This document shows positions 1 through 9,940 of a stretch of DNA of 20,454 bases, piece after piece. The stretch lies in assembly GCA_044870185.1 (NCBI GenBank), contig JBIOYL010000346.1, forward strand, positions 1 to 20,454, in the 5' to 3' direction. The notes under the pieces were generated by a model, which did no database searches, was not told where the DNA came from, and saw only the letters and a list, made by a program, of their open reading frames with translations. Within the stretch, counting starts at the first letter, position 1. Each line of letters begins with the position of its first letter. Source of the DNA: JBIOYL01 sp044870185. Its GTDB lineage: Bacteria; Actinomycetota; CALGFH01. Both the position numbers and the translations under genes were made by a program.

Positions 1-1
1 C

Positions 2-1381
<1,380 letters not shown>

Positions 1382-1391
1382 CAACGCCACC

Positions 1392-1413
1392 GCCGGGGCG
1401 GGCCGCCCCCGGC
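1392..1413 (+). other. GC-rich hairpin between aceB and glcD
   Basis: GCCGGGG (1392-1398) pairs with CCCCGGC (1407-1413) around an 8-nt loop. It sits just after the malate synthase stop and just before the glcD ribosome binding site. No T-run follows, so it could be an intercistronic stability or attenuation hairpin or simply chance in GC-rich DNA. Confidence 0.3.
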
Positions 1414-1431
1414 ACCCCATTGGAGGGGACC

Positions 1432-2889
1432 ATGGCCGATCGTGCCGCGCTGATCGCGCGGATGCAGGCGGCCCTCGGGCCGCAGGCGGTCATCTCCGAG
1501 CACCACCAGCTCCGCACCTACGAGTGCGACGGGCTGGCCGCCTACCGGGTGACCCCGAGCCTGGTCGTGCTGCCCGAGACGGCCGAGCAGGTACAGGCGG
1601 CCGTGCGCATCTGCCACCAGGCGGGGGTGCCGTTCGTGGCGCGCGGGTCGGGCACCGGCCTGTCCGGCGGCGCCCTGCCCGTGGCCGACGGGGTGCTGGT
1701 CGTGCTCGCCCGCATGCGCCGCATCCTGGAGATCGACCTCGCCAACCAGCGGGCCGTGGTCGAGCCGGGGGTCATCAACCTGTGGCTCACCAAGCAGGTC
1801 GCCCCCCACGGCTACTACTACGCACCCGACCCGTCCAGCCAGCTCGTCTGCTCGATCGGCGGCAACGTGGCCGAGAACTCCGGCGGCGCCCACTGCCTGA
1901 AGTACGGCTTCACCACCAACCACGTGACCGCGCTGGAGCTGGTGCTGCCCGACGGCGAGCTGGTCCACCTGGGCGGCAAGGCGCCCGACACTCCCGGCTA
2001 CGATCTGGTCGGCGCGTTCGTCGGCTCGGAGGGCACGCTCGGCATCGCCACCAAGATCACCGTGCGCCTGCTGCGCACGCCCGAGACGGTGCGCACCCTG
2101 CTGGCCGCCTTCGCCGGCACCGACGACGCCGGCGACGCGGTCTCGGCGATCATCGCGGCCGGGATCGTCCCGGCCGCCGTGGAGATGATGGACGCCCTGG
2201 CGATGGAGGCGGCCGAGGCGGCCGTGCACCCCAACTACCCGCACGCCGGCGCGCTGCTGATCGTCGAGCTGGACGGGCCCGCCGCCGAGGTCGAGCACCA
2301 GTTCGACCTGGTCGAGCGGCTGTGCAACCAGGCCGGCGCCAGCGAGATCCGCATCGCCCGCGACGACGAGGAGCGCGCCCTGTTCTGGAAGGGCCGCAAG
2401 TCCGCGTTTGCGGCCGTCGGCCGGATCAGCCCCGACTACTACGTCCAGGACGGCGTCATCCCGCGCACCGCGCTCGGCCCGGTGCTGCGCAAGATCGCCG
2501 AGCTGGCCGCCGAGCGGGGGCTGCGGGTCGCCAACGTCTTCCACGCCGGCGACGGCAACCTGCATCCGCTGGTGCTGTACGACGGCGGCATCCAGGGCCA
2601 GGAGCAGCGCGCCGAGGAGCTCGCCGCCAAGATCCTGCTCACCTGCATCGAGCAGGGCGGCTCGATCACCGGCGAGCACGGCGTCGGGGCGGACAAGAAG
2701 CAGCACATGCCCAAGATGTTCACCGCCGCCGACCTGGACGTGATGCAGCTGGTGCGCTGCGCGTTCGACCCGGCCGGGCGGGCCAACCCCGGCAAGGTCT
2801 TCCCGACCCCGCGCCTGTGCGGCGAGGTGCCCGGCCCGCGCCGGGCGCCCCACCCGGTCGAGCAGGCCGGCCTGGCGGAGGTGTTCTAG
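1432..2889 (+). CDS. glcD: Glycolate oxidase FAD-linked subunit GlcD
   Basis: FAD subunit of the three-part glycolate oxidase, which oxidises glycolate (often also D-lactate) to the 2-oxo acid and passes electrons to GlcF and the membrane quinone pool. The protein has 485 residues, about the usual length. The N-terminal FAD_binding_4 domain shows RGSGTGLSGG (71-80) and GSEGTLG (198-204). The C-terminal FAD-oxidase domain shows HAGDGNLHP (371-379) and GEHGVG (414-419), as in GlcD and D-lactate dehydrogenases. The ATG is preceded by GGAGGGG three bases upstream; the frame is also open further upstream, inside aceB, but has no family similarity there. It is first of a tight glcDEF run, with glcE starting 3 bp after its stop. 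FAD-linked D-lactate dehydrogenase is the main alternative, but the adjacent glcE and glcF favour glycolate oxidase. Confidence 0.93.
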   Translation: MADRAALIARMQAALGPQAVISEHHQLRTYECDGLAAYRVTPSLVVLPETAEQVQAAVRICHQAGVPFVARGSGTGLSGGALPVADGVLVVLARMRRILEIDLANQRAVVEPGVINLWLTKQVAPHGYYYAPDPSSQLVCSIGGNVAENSGGAHCLKYGFTTNHVTALELVLPDGELVHLGGKAPDTPGYDLVGAFVGSEGTLGIATKITVRLLRTPETVRTLLAAFAGTDDAGDAVSAIIAAGIVPAAVEMMDALAMEAAEAAVHPNYPHAGALLIVELDGPAAEVEHQFDLVERLCNQAGASEIRIARDDEERALFWKGRKSAFAAVGRISPDYYVQDGVIPRTALGPVLRKIAELAAERGLRVANVFHAGDGNLHPLVLYDGGIQGQEQRAEELAAKILLTCIEQGGSITGEHGVGADKKQHMPKMFTAADLDVMQLVRCAFDPAGRANPGKVFPTPRLCGEVPGPRRAPHPVEQAGLAEVF

Positions 2890-2892
2890 CCC

Positions 2893-4158
2893 ATGGAGCT
2901 GGCCCTGGACGACCTGCAGAAGATCTGCGGGGCCGACCACGCCCGCCCGGCCCGGCCGCCGGACGCGGTGGACGGCGTCGAGCCCCGGTTCGTCGCCGAG
3001 CCGGGATCGGCCGAGGAGGTGACCGAGGTGCTGCGGCTGGCCGGGGAGGCCGGCGCGCGGGTGGTGGTCCGCGGCGGCGGCAGCAAGCTCGGCTGGGGCG
3101 CCCCGCCCACCGGCCTCGACCTGGTCCTGTCCACCGTCCGCATGGACGCGGTCCTCGAGCATGCGGCCGGCGACCTGGTGGTGCGCTGCCAGCCCGGGGT
3201 GCGCCTGGCCGACCTGCAGGCGCGGCTGGCCGAGGCCGGCCAGATGCTCGCCCTCGACCCGCCCGAGCCGGGCGCCACGGTGGGCGGCGTGGTCGGGGCC
3301 GACGCCTCCGGGCCCCGCCGGCTGCGCTACCGGACGGTGCGCGACCTGATCATCGGGGTGACCGCCGTGCTCGCCGACGGCACCGTGGCCAAGGCGGGCG
3401 GCAAGGTGGTCAAGAACGTCGCCGGCTACGACCTCGCCAAGCTCTACACGGGCGCGCTCGGCAGCCTCGGCGTGCTGGTCGAGTGTATCTTCCGCCTGCA
3501 CCCCCGGCCCGAGGCGGCCCGCACGGTCGCCGTGCCGGTCACCGAGCCCGACCAGGTGGGCGCCGGCGTGCAGGCGGTGCTGCAGTCGCAGGTCGTGCCC
3601 AGTGCGGTCGAGCTCGACTGGCCGCTCGACCGGGACGGGGCCACGCTCACCGTGTGCGTCGAGGGCATCGCGCCCGGCGCCGACGCGCAGGCGGCCACCA
3701 CCGCCGAGCTACTCGCCGAGGCCGGCCTCGGCCGGGCCGAGATCGCCGCGGCCACCCCGGGCGGGCCGCTGGCCGGCATGCCCTGGCAACCGGACGAGCT
3801 CGGCGTCAAGCTCGCCTGCCTGCCAAGCGACGTGCCAGCCGTGATCGAGGCGGTGCGGGCCACGGTGGGCCAGCCCGCGGCGGGCGCCGCGCCCGGCGCC
3901 CGGCTCAGCGGGCGGGCGGCCAGCGCGGTGCTGTACCTCGCGCTGCCCGGCGGCGACGCCGGCGTGGTGGCGGCCCTGCGCGCGCGCCTGGCCGGCCGGC
4001 CCGGCAGCGTGGTCGTGCTCAACGCCCCGCCCGAGCTGAAGGCGGCCGTCGACGTGTGGGGGCCGGCAGGGGACAGCCTGGCGCTCATGCGCCGGGTCAA
4101 GGAGCAGTTCGACCCTCAGGGCATGCTCGCCCCCGGGCGCTGCATCGGAGGCATCTGA
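2893..4158 (+). CDS. glcE: Glycolate oxidase FAD-binding subunit GlcE
   Basis: Second flavin-type subunit of glycolate oxidase, 421 residues. It carries a single FAD_binding_4 (PCMH-type) domain: RGGGSKLGWG (60-69) is the pyrophosphate loop, KNVAGYDLAKL (174-184) and GALGSLG (187-193) are the typical GlcE signatures. The C-terminal half is much less conserved, as is usual for GlcE, and ends in a short FDPQGMLAPGR segment shared with other FAD oxidases. ATG at 2893 has GGAGGTG at 2877-2883, lying inside the last codons of glcD, so the two genes are probably translationally coupled. Its stop overlaps the glcF start (ATGA). Together with GlcD and GlcF it should form the membrane-associated complex. 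Confidence 0.93.
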   Translation: MELALDDLQKICGADHARPARPPDAVDGVEPRFVAEPGSAEEVTEVLRLAGEAGARVVVRGGGSKLGWGAPPTGLDLVLSTVRMDAVLEHAAGDLVVRCQPGVRLADLQARLAEAGQMLALDPPEPGATVGGVVGADASGPRRLRYRTVRDLIIGVTAVLADGTVAKAGGKVVKNVAGYDLAKLYTGALGSLGVLVECIFRLHPRPEAARTVAVPVTEPDQVGAGVQAVLQSQVVPSAVELDWPLDRDGATLTVCVEGIAPGADAQAATTAELLAEAGLGRAEIAAATPGGPLAGMPWQPDELGVKLACLPSDVPAVIEAVRATVGQPAAGAAPGARLSGRAASAVLYLALPGGDAGVVAALRARLAGRPGSVVVLNAPPELKAAVDVWGPAGDSLALMRRVKEQFDPQGMLAPGRCIGGI

Positions 4159-5585
4159 TGATCCAAGACGGACAGCGCAACCCCTCACCGGCCCCCGAGC
4201 GGGCCAGCGCCGCCGCGGTCGGCGCCACCGGGGTCGGCGCCGAGGGCGGTGCGCGGGCGGCCCGGCCGGCCTGGGACGAGCGGCACCCACCCGAGCCGGA
4301 GCTGATCGCCGACTGCGTCCACTGCGGCTTCTGCCTGCCCACCTGCCCGACCTACCTGCTGTGGGGCGAGGAGATGGACTCGCCGCGGGGCCGCATCTAC
4401 CTGATGGGCGCCGGGCACGAGGGCGAGCCCCTGAACGACACCATGGTGCGCCACTTCGACCTGTGCCTGGGCTGCATGGCCTGTGTGACCGCCTGCCCGT
4501 CCGGCGTGCAGTACCACAAGCTGATCGAGGCGACCCGCGCCCAGGTCGAGCGCCGCCACGAGCGCACCCGGGCCGACCGGGCCTTCCGCGGCCTCGTCTT
4601 CGGCCTGTTCCCCTACCCGGCCCGCCTGCGCGCCCTGCGCGGGCCGCTGCGGCTCTACCAACGGGCGGGCCTGGGGGCGCTGGTCGAGCGCAGTGGCCTG
4701 GCCCGGCGCCTGCCCGCGCGCCTGCGCGCCATGGAGCAGCTGCTGCCCGACCTCGGCCCGGCCTCCCGGTTGCCCACGCGCATCCCGGCCCGGGGGCCCA
4801 GGCGGCGCCGGGTCGGCATGCTCACCGGCTGCGTCCAGCGCGTGTTCTTCCCGCAGGTCAACGCCGCCACCGCGCGGGTGCTGGCCGCGGAGGGCTGCGA
4901 GGTCGTCAACCCGGCCGGCCAGGGCTGCTGCGGCGCGCTCAGCCTGCATGCCGGCCGCGAGCAGGAGGCCATCCGCTTCGCCAAGCGCACCATCGACGTC
5001 TTCACGGCCGCCGGCCTCGACGACGATCTCGACAACGTGGTGGTCAACGCGGCCGGCTGCGACTCGGCGATGAAGGAGTACGGCCACCTGCTGCGCGACG
5101 ACCCCGACGACGCCGAGCGGGCCAGCGCCTTCGCGGCCAGGGTCCGTGACCTGTCCGAGCTGCTCGCCGAGCTCGACCCGGTCGCCGAGCGCCACCCGCT
5201 CCCGATCACGGTCGCCTACCACGACGCCTGCCACCTGGCCCACGCCCAGGGCATCCGCCGGCAGCTGCGCGCCCAGCTCGGCCGCATCCCCGGCCTCGAG
5301 CTGCGCGAGATCGACGAGGGCGAGATCTGCTGCGGGTCGGCCGGCATCTACAACCTGCTGGAGCCCTCCCCGGCCGCCGAGCTGGGCGACCGCAAGGCGG
5401 CCAACGTCGCGGCCACCGGCGCGGACCTGCTGGTCACGGCCAATCCGGGCTGCCTGCTCCAGCTCCGCGCCAGCTTCCAGCGGGCCGGCCGGGCCATGCC
5501 CATGGCCCACGTCGCCGAGGTGCTGGACGCCTCGATCGCCGGCCGTCCGGCCGCCGCCCTCGGCGTGGACGGCCGGGCACGATAG
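4158..5585 (+). CDS. glcF: Glycolate oxidase iron-sulfur subunit GlcF
   Basis: Iron-sulfur subunit that carries electrons from the GlcD/GlcE flavins to the respiratory chain. The 475 residues include two ferredoxin-type 4Fe-4S motifs, C53/C56/C59/C63 and C103/C106/C109/C113, each CxxCxxCxxxCP. Two CCG (cysteine-rich) repeats follow, seen as GQGCCGALSLHAG and EICCGSAGIYNLL. It is longer than E. coli GlcF (about 407 residues) because of an Ala/Gly-rich N-terminal extension of about 45 residues and an Arg-rich linker after the second cluster. ATG at 4158 overlaps the glcE stop, with GGAGG at 4147-4151 six bases upstream, so coupling is likely. The frame is open far upstream through glcD and glcE, but that is a shadow. 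A heterodisulfide-reductase-like subunit is the alternative family; the order glcD-glcE-glcF decides. Confidence 0.93.
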   Translation: MIQDGQRNPSPAPERASAAAVGATGVGAEGGARAARPAWDERHPPEPELIADCVHCGFCLPTCPTYLLWGEEMDSPRGRIYLMGAGHEGEPLNDTMVRHFDLCLGCMACVTACPSGVQYHKLIEATRAQVERRHERTRADRAFRGLVFGLFPYPARLRALRGPLRLYQRAGLGALVERSGLARRLPARLRAMEQLLPDLGPASRLPTRIPARGPRRRRVGMLTGCVQRVFFPQVNAATARVLAAEGCEVVNPAGQGCCGALSLHAGREQEAIRFAKRTIDVFTAAGLDDDLDNVVVNAAGCDSAMKEYGHLLRDDPDDAERASAFAARVRDLSELLAELDPVAERHPLPITVAYHDACHLAHAQGIRRQLRAQLGRIPGLELREIDEGEICCGSAGIYNLLEPSPAAELGDRKAANVAATGADLLVTANPGCLLQLRASFQRAGRAMPMAHVAEVLDASIAGRPAAALGVDGRAR

Positions 5586-5660
5586 GACGCCGACGAGCCC
5601 GCCGGGCAGCCCGGGCCGGGTGCTCCTACGGGCACGGGGAGCCGGGCTGTTCCGCGGGCG

Positions 5661-6622
5661 GTGTCCGGGCTGCCCGTGCACGACCTGGGCTCCATGGTCG
5701 GGCGCCAGACCCCGTTCCTCGCCCTGTTCGTGCCGATCGCCCTGGTCTGGATGATCGACGGGCGGCGCGGCGTCCGGCAGACCTGGCCGGCCGCCGTCGT
5801 CTGCGGGGTCACCTTCGCCATCGGCCAGTTCGTCTGCTCCAACTACATCTCCATCCCGCTCACCGACATCGTGGCCGCCCTGCTGGCCGCCGGTGCCGTG
5901 GTCGTGCTGCTGCGCGTGTGGTCGCCGAGCGAGCCGCTGCTGGCCGAGCGCGCCAGGCGGCCCGGGCGACCCGGGCGGCCGATCGCGGCCGGCGGCGCGG
6001 CCGACGACGCCGCCTTCGTGCACCGGGTCCGCACCGGTGGCCCCACCCCACGCGCCGAGATCTGGCGGGCCTACGCCCCTACCTGATCATCATCGCGATC
6101 TTCGCCCTGGCCCAGCTCGGACCGGTCAAGACCGCGCTCGACTTGGTCACCGCCAAGGTCGCCTGGCCCGGCCTGCACGTCGTCAACGCCAAGGGCAAGC
6201 CGCTGTCGGCGGCCACCTTCAAGCTCGACTGGCTGATCGCCGCCGGGACGCTCCTGCTCGTCGCCGGCATCCTCACCATGCTCGTGCTGCGCGTCAGCGT
6301 CGCCACCGCCCTGCGCACCTACGGCGAGACGCTGGTGCAGCTGCGCTGGGCCATCGTCACCGTGGTGGCCGTCCTCGCCCTGGCCTACGTGCAGGCCGGC
6401 CTGTCGCCCACGCTGCTGGCGGCGGCCAACTCCTCCGGCGGCGTGCTCGGCAAGATGATCTCGCCGCAGAACCTGGCCATCGGCGCCGCCACGGTCGGCC
6501 TGGCCGGCCAGGAGGGCGACGTGCTGCGCAAGGTGCTCGGCTGGAGCCTGCTGTTCCTGCTGGTCATGTGCGTGCTGGTCTTGTTGCAGTCGACCGTGCT
6601 GTCGGGCATGGTGATGCGCTAG
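5661..6622 (+). pseudogene. LctP/GlcA-type lactate/glycolate permease remnant (N-terminus missing, frameshift)
   Basis: Remnant of a LctP-family (TC 2.A.14) permease that normally imports lactate or glycolate with protons; intact members have about 550 residues and 12 or more helices. First segment, from 5661: SGLPVHDLGSMVGRQTPFLA, then hydrophobic stretches, TWPAAVVCGVTFAIGQFV and SNYISIPLTDI, ending in AEIWRAYAPT and a stop at 6086. The family match continues without loss in another frame as YLIIIAIFALAQLGPVK, GKMISPQNLAIGAATVG and the natural C-terminus near 6622. The join is repaired by adding one C to the CCCC run at 6076-6079. Roughly the first 200 residues are missing: only 75 bp separate it from the glcF stop and they do not encode them. 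The position after glcF fits a glycolate permease (glcA). The frameshift could be a sequencing error; the N-terminal loss is harder to explain that way. Confidence 0.85.
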
Positions 6623-6639
6623 GGCGGCGGGCCGCAGCG

Positions 6640-6654
6640 CACCGGCCGGCGGTG
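6640..6654. terminator. Weak hairpin between converging lctP remnant and fmdA
   Basis: CACCG (6640-6644) and CGGTG (6650-6654) form a 5-bp GC stem with a 5-nt loop in the 35-bp gap between converging reading frames. Its position suits a two-way terminator, but the stem is short and there is no T-run. Confidence 0.25.
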
Positions 6655-6657
6655 GGG

Positions 6658-7905
6658 CTACGACGTCACTGCGCACCGGCCCCGGTCGGCCTTCCTGGGG
6701 CCCTCGGCGGTGGGTCGGATGTCGAAGTCGAAGATCGCCGTCGGCAGGTACAGCGAGCAGCAGGCGTTGGGGATGTCGACGATGCCGCTGATGCGCCCCT
6801 CGATCGGGGCCGAGCCGAGCAGCAGGTAGGCCTGCTCGCCCGAGTAGCCGAACGTCTTGAGGTAGTCGATGGCGTTCAGGCAGGCGCGACGGTAGGCGAC
6901 GGTGGCGTCCATGTAGTAGTTGGTGTTGGTGTCGTGGTCGACCGACACGCCGACGAACGAGATGAACTCGCTGTACCTGGGCTCCACCCGGCCGGGCATG
7001 AAGATCGGGTTGGTGGTGACCCCGTACTTCTCCATCCCGCCCTTGATCAGGTCCACGCCGAAGTCGATGAAGCCGCCCATCTCGATCGCGCCGCAGAAGG
7101 TGATCTCACCGTCGCCTTGGCTGAAGTGCAGGTCGCCACCGGACAGCTTCGCCCCGGGCACGTAGACCGGGAAGAACACGCGCGAGCCACGGGTCCAGTT
7201 CTTGATGTCGTGGTTGCCGCCGTTCTCGCGGGCCGGCACGGTCCGAGCGCCCTCGCGGGCCACCTTGTCCAGCTCCCCGCCGGTGAGGGTGCCGGCGAGC
7301 GTGCCCTGCTCGAGCGGCGGCAGGCCCAGCGGCGGGACCCGATCCGGATCGGTGGCGATCAGCGCCCGCTCCCGCTCGTTCCACTTGGCCAGCAGCTCCG
7401 CCGACGGCGCCGTGCCGAACAGGCCGGGGTGGGTGATGCCGGTGTAGCGGATGCCCGGCAGATGCCGGGAGGTGGCTTCCTGCCCGTGGAAGTCCCAGAT
7501 GGCCTTGTAGGCGTCCGGGAAGTAGTCGGTGAGGAAGCCGCCCGCGTTGGTCTTGGCGAAGATGCCGGTGTAGCCCCAGCCCTGCCCGGGGGCGGGTCCG
7601 GCCTCCTGGGGGACCGGGCCAAGATCGAGGATGCCGACCACGAGCAGGTCGCCAGGCTCGGCGCCCTGGATCTCGATGGGGCCGCTCAGCATGTGGGCGC
7701 GGGTGAGGTCCACGTCGCGGACGTCGTTGGCGGAGTCGTTGTTGCCGAGCTGGGCGTCGGTCCACTCGCGGCACTCCACCCGGAACTCGCTGCCGGGCCG
7801 CACCGATGCGGCGGGGGGGATGTCGGGGTGCCAGCGGTTGTGGACGGGCACGTCCTGATCGCGCATGGACTTGGACTGGTCAACATGGAACACCACATCG
7901 GGCAT
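6658..7905 (-). CDS. fmdA: Formamidase (acetamidase/formamidase family)
   Basis: Hydrolyses formamide, and in some members short aliphatic amides, to the acid and ammonia in the cytoplasm, a nitrogen-scavenging role. The roughly 415 residues are the usual FmdA length and match throughout: HNRWHPDIPP, ECREWTDAQLGNND, DLTRAHMLSGPIEIQGAEPG, GWGYTGIFAKTNAGGFLTD, NGGNHDIKNWTRGSRVFFPV, GGDLHFSQGDGEITFCGAIE and the C-terminal DIPNACCSLYLPTAIFDFDI. Two ATGs are possible, at 7914 and 7905. AGGAGG (7915-7920 on this strand) touches the first one with no spacing but lies 9 bases from the second, so 7905 is chosen; the protein then begins MPDVVFHVDQSKSM, as the family does. fmdB lies 120 bp upstream on the same strand, with a shared promoter in front of it. 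Substrate range within the family cannot be told from sequence. Confidence 0.93.
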   Translation of the reverse strand: MPDVVFHVDQSKSMRDQDVPVHNRWHPDIPPAASVRPGSEFRVECREWTDAQLGNNDSANDVRDVDLTRAHMLSGPIEIQGAEPGDLLVVGILDLGPVPQEAGPAPGQGWGYTGIFAKTNAGGFLTDYFPDAYKAIWDFHGQEATSRHLPGIRYTGITHPGLFGTAPSAELLAKWNERERALIATDPDRVPPLGLPPLEQGTLAGTLTGGELDKVAREGARTVPARENGGNHDIKNWTRGSRVFFPVYVPGAKLSGGDLHFSQGDGEITFCGAIEMGGFIDFGVDLIKGGMEKYGVTTNPIFMPGRVEPRYSEFISFVGVSVDHDTNTNYYMDATVAYRRACLNAIDYLKTFGYSGEQAYLLLGSAPIEGRISGIVDIPNACCSLYLPTAIFDFDIRPTAEGPRKADRGRCAVTS

Positions 7906-8025
7906 GAGCGGCATCCTCCTTGCCGGCCGTGACCTGCTTGCTGCTCGCGGCCACCTCCCCTGATCACGGTCCTACCGGGACGGTCGTCGTGGACGGTTGT
8001 CGCGGCGGCTCCGCGGCACGCCAGG

Positions 8026-8307
8026 CTAGGGTCTGGGAAGGCGCACCAGAGCGGGATTCTGGGACGTGGGACGTCGTGGGCGGCGCGGGGGCACCCGGTC
8101 GACCACCTCGGGGTCGTCGCGGCTCGCCTCCTCGCGCGCCAGCATCGTGGCAAGGGGCTTCGGGGTCCGGTAGGTCATGGGCACGGAGAAGATTCGCCTC
8201 GCCTCCCGCCCGCAGGTCGGGCACACCGCGACCGCTGTGGCCGTGCCCATCGGCATGCGCTGTTCAAAAGGGCCGCAGTTGGCGCAGCGATACTCGTAGG
8301 TGGCCAC
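8026..8307 (-). CDS. fmdB: FmdB-family zinc-ribbon protein
   Basis: Small putative regulatory protein of the FmdB/CxxC_CxxC_SSSS family, about 93 residues. It begins TYEYRCANCG and continues with a second CPTCG about 20 residues on; the four cysteines should bind one zinc ion. The remainder is a basic, Pro/Arg-rich tail of low conservation. GTG at 8307 is preferred, giving the family-typical start just before TYEYRC, with GGAGGA at 8312-8317 four bases upstream. A GTG at 8319 would add four residues and leave no ribosome binding site. In Methylophilus, FmdB was proposed to regulate formamidase; here it directly precedes fmdA on the same strand behind a promoter at 8355-8383, so a joint transcript is likely. 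Family members also occur far from amidases, so the role remains an inference. Confidence 0.85.
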   Translation of the reverse strand: MATYEYRCANCGPFEQRMPMGTATAVAVCPTCGREARRIFSVPMTYRTPKPLATMLAREEASRDDPEVVDRVPPRRPRRPTSQNPALVRLPRP

Positions 8308-8354
8308 CCGGTCCTCCACGGTGCGACGGCTGGAGGCGTCAGGGCCGGGCGTGG

Positions 8355-8383
8355 ACTCTATGCCGACCCATTCCGCTCGTCAA
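8355..8383 (-). promoter_or_regulatory. Sigma70-type promoter for fmdB-fmdA
   Basis: On the minus strand TTGACG (8383-8378) is followed after exactly 17 bases by TAGAGT (8360-8355). This is a near-consensus primary-sigma promoter, unusually good for such GC-rich DNA. Transcription would start near 8348, leaving a leader of about 40 nt with the GGAGGA site before the fmdB GTG. Confidence 0.65.
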
Positions 8384-8400
8384 GGGAGGCAACCGACAGG

Positions 8401-8412
8401 CACAATCGAGGC
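8401..8412 (+). promoter_or_regulatory. Possible leaderless -10 element for the luxR-type gene
   Basis: CACAAT (8401-8406) lies six bases before ATG 8413, the spacing seen for leaderless actinobacterial transcripts, and no Shine-Dalgarno sequence sits at a useful distance. The -35 region would overlap that of the divergent fmdB promoter and is not recognisable. Weak evidence. Confidence 0.25.
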
Positions 8413-9865
8413 ATGGACCGGGTCTCCAGCCCCAGCTTCGTCGGCCGAGCCGAGGAGCTCCGCCGCCCGCACCACCGCCGAGCAGGCGATCGCGCTCGCC
8501 CAGCGGGTCGGGGCGCGGCGGGAGGAGGGCAACGCGCGCAACACGCTCGGGGTGACGCTGGTGTTCCTGGGCGAGCCCGACCGCGGGCTGGCCGAGCTCC
8601 ACAAGGCGCGCCGCATCGCCGAGCAGGTCGACAGCCCCGAAGACCTCACCCGCGCCTACGTCAACGCAAGCGATGCGCTGGAGGGCCTGGGCCGGCTCGA
8701 GGAGGCCGCAGCGGCGGCGCTCCAAGGCGCCGAGGCGACCCGCCGGCTGGGTCTGGGCCGCCCCTACCTGGCCTGGCTGCTCGGCAACGCCGCCACCGCA
8801 CGGTTTCGGCTCGGCCATTGGGACGACGCCGGCCGCCTCGCCCACGAGGCCCTGCACGAGTCCCCGGACACCCTGGGAGCAGTGGGGTCGTACACGCTCC
8901 TGGCCCTGCTCACGACAGCCCGGGGCGGCTTCGACGACGCCGACCAGCACCTGCGGGCGGCCCGGCGGCTGTCCACCCAGGTCCTGTTCGGAGCCCAGTT
9001 CAACGGGCCGAGGCATCAGGCGCTGGCCGAGCTGCGCTGGTGGCAGGGCCGGCACGACGAGGCTCGGGCGGCCGTGGTCGCCGGGCTGCGGCTGGTCGAC
9101 TCCAGCGACAGCCCCCGGGTCATCGTCCCGCTGCTGGCGACCGGGCTGCGGGTCGAGGCCGACCGGGCCGAGCAGGCCCGCGACCTGCGCGACCAGGCGG
9201 GGGTCGCCCAGGCCGAGCTGGCGGCCGCGCCCTGGCTGGAGCGCCTGCGTGCCCTGACCGGTCCGGCCGCGCCGGGGCGCCTGCCGGCCCTGGGCGCAGC
9301 CGTCGCCGAGGCAGCGAAGGGCGAGGCCGAGCACACCCGTCTGCTGGGCGCGTCCGACCCGGAGCGATGGGCCGAGGCGGCCGGCCGCTGGGAGGCGCTC
9401 GGCGAGCCCTATCCCGCCGCCTCGGCGCGCTGGCGGCGGGCCGAGGCGCTGGTCGCCCGCGCGGCCAGGCGCGAGGCCGAGAAGCAGCTACGGGCCGCCT
9501 TCCGGACGGCCGCCGAGCTCGGCGCCGCACCGCTGCGCCGCCAGATCGAGCTGCTCGCCCAGCGTGCTCGCCTCCAGCTCGAGGTGACGCCGGCCGAGGC
9601 CGGCCCGCCGCCGTCCGCGGCTGTGGCTTCCCTGCCGTCCGTGGCTGCCGAGCTCGGCCTCACCCCGCGGGAGCGTGAAGTGCTCGGCCTGGTCGCCGCC
9701 GGCCGCACCAACCGGCAGATCGCCGAGACGCTGTTCATCAGCGGCAAGACCGCCAGCGTGCACGTGTCCAACATCCTGGCCAAGCTGGGCGTGGCCAACC
9801 GGGTCGAGGCGGCCGCGATCGCCGTCCGGCTGGGCCTGACCGCCGAACCGGCCCGCGAGGCATGA
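8413..9865 (+). pseudogene. LuxR-family (LAL-type) regulator with its ATPase middle deleted
   Basis: Transcription regulator of the large ATP-binding LuxR type (normally about 900 residues: N-terminal AAA/NB-ARC ATPase, TPR repeats, C-terminal LuxR HTH). The start is family-like, ATG at 8413 giving MDRVSSPSFVGRAEELRR, the beginning of the ATPase domain. After about 8466 that frame loses similarity. The frame shifted by one base resumes at about 8471 with TPR-like helices (AEQAIALAQRVGARREEGNA, NTLGVTLVFLGEPDRGLAEL) through to the HTH at LTPREREVLGLVAAGRTNRQ, IAETLFISGKTASVHVSNIL and AKLGVANRVEAA. The Walker motifs and several hundred residues are gone and the two parts are out of frame. An ATG at 8360 in the second frame could give a shorter TPR-LuxR protein, but it begins in non-conserved sequence inside the divergent fmdB promoter. 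Divergence from fmdBA would suit local control, if the gene were intact. Confidence 0.8.
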
Positions 9866-9940
9866 GGAGCGGCGGCCGCGCGGCGCGACAAGCCGCACGG
9901 CCCGTTCGCGCTGTCTCAGTGCTGTAGACCATGTGGTGAC

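Noticed and set aside
4185..6023. A 600-codon open frame on the minus strand opposite glcF and the permease remnant
   Set aside because: It is an antisense shadow of GC-rich coding sequence with no domain match.
7906..7914. ATG at 7914 as the fmdA start
   Set aside because: AGGAGG touches this ATG without spacing; the ATG at 7905 has 9 bases of spacing and matches the family N-terminus.
8300..8412. A functional LuxR start at 8300 or 8360
   Set aside because: Translation there gives non-conserved sequence running through the fmdB start and promoter; the conserved family start is at 8413 in another frame.
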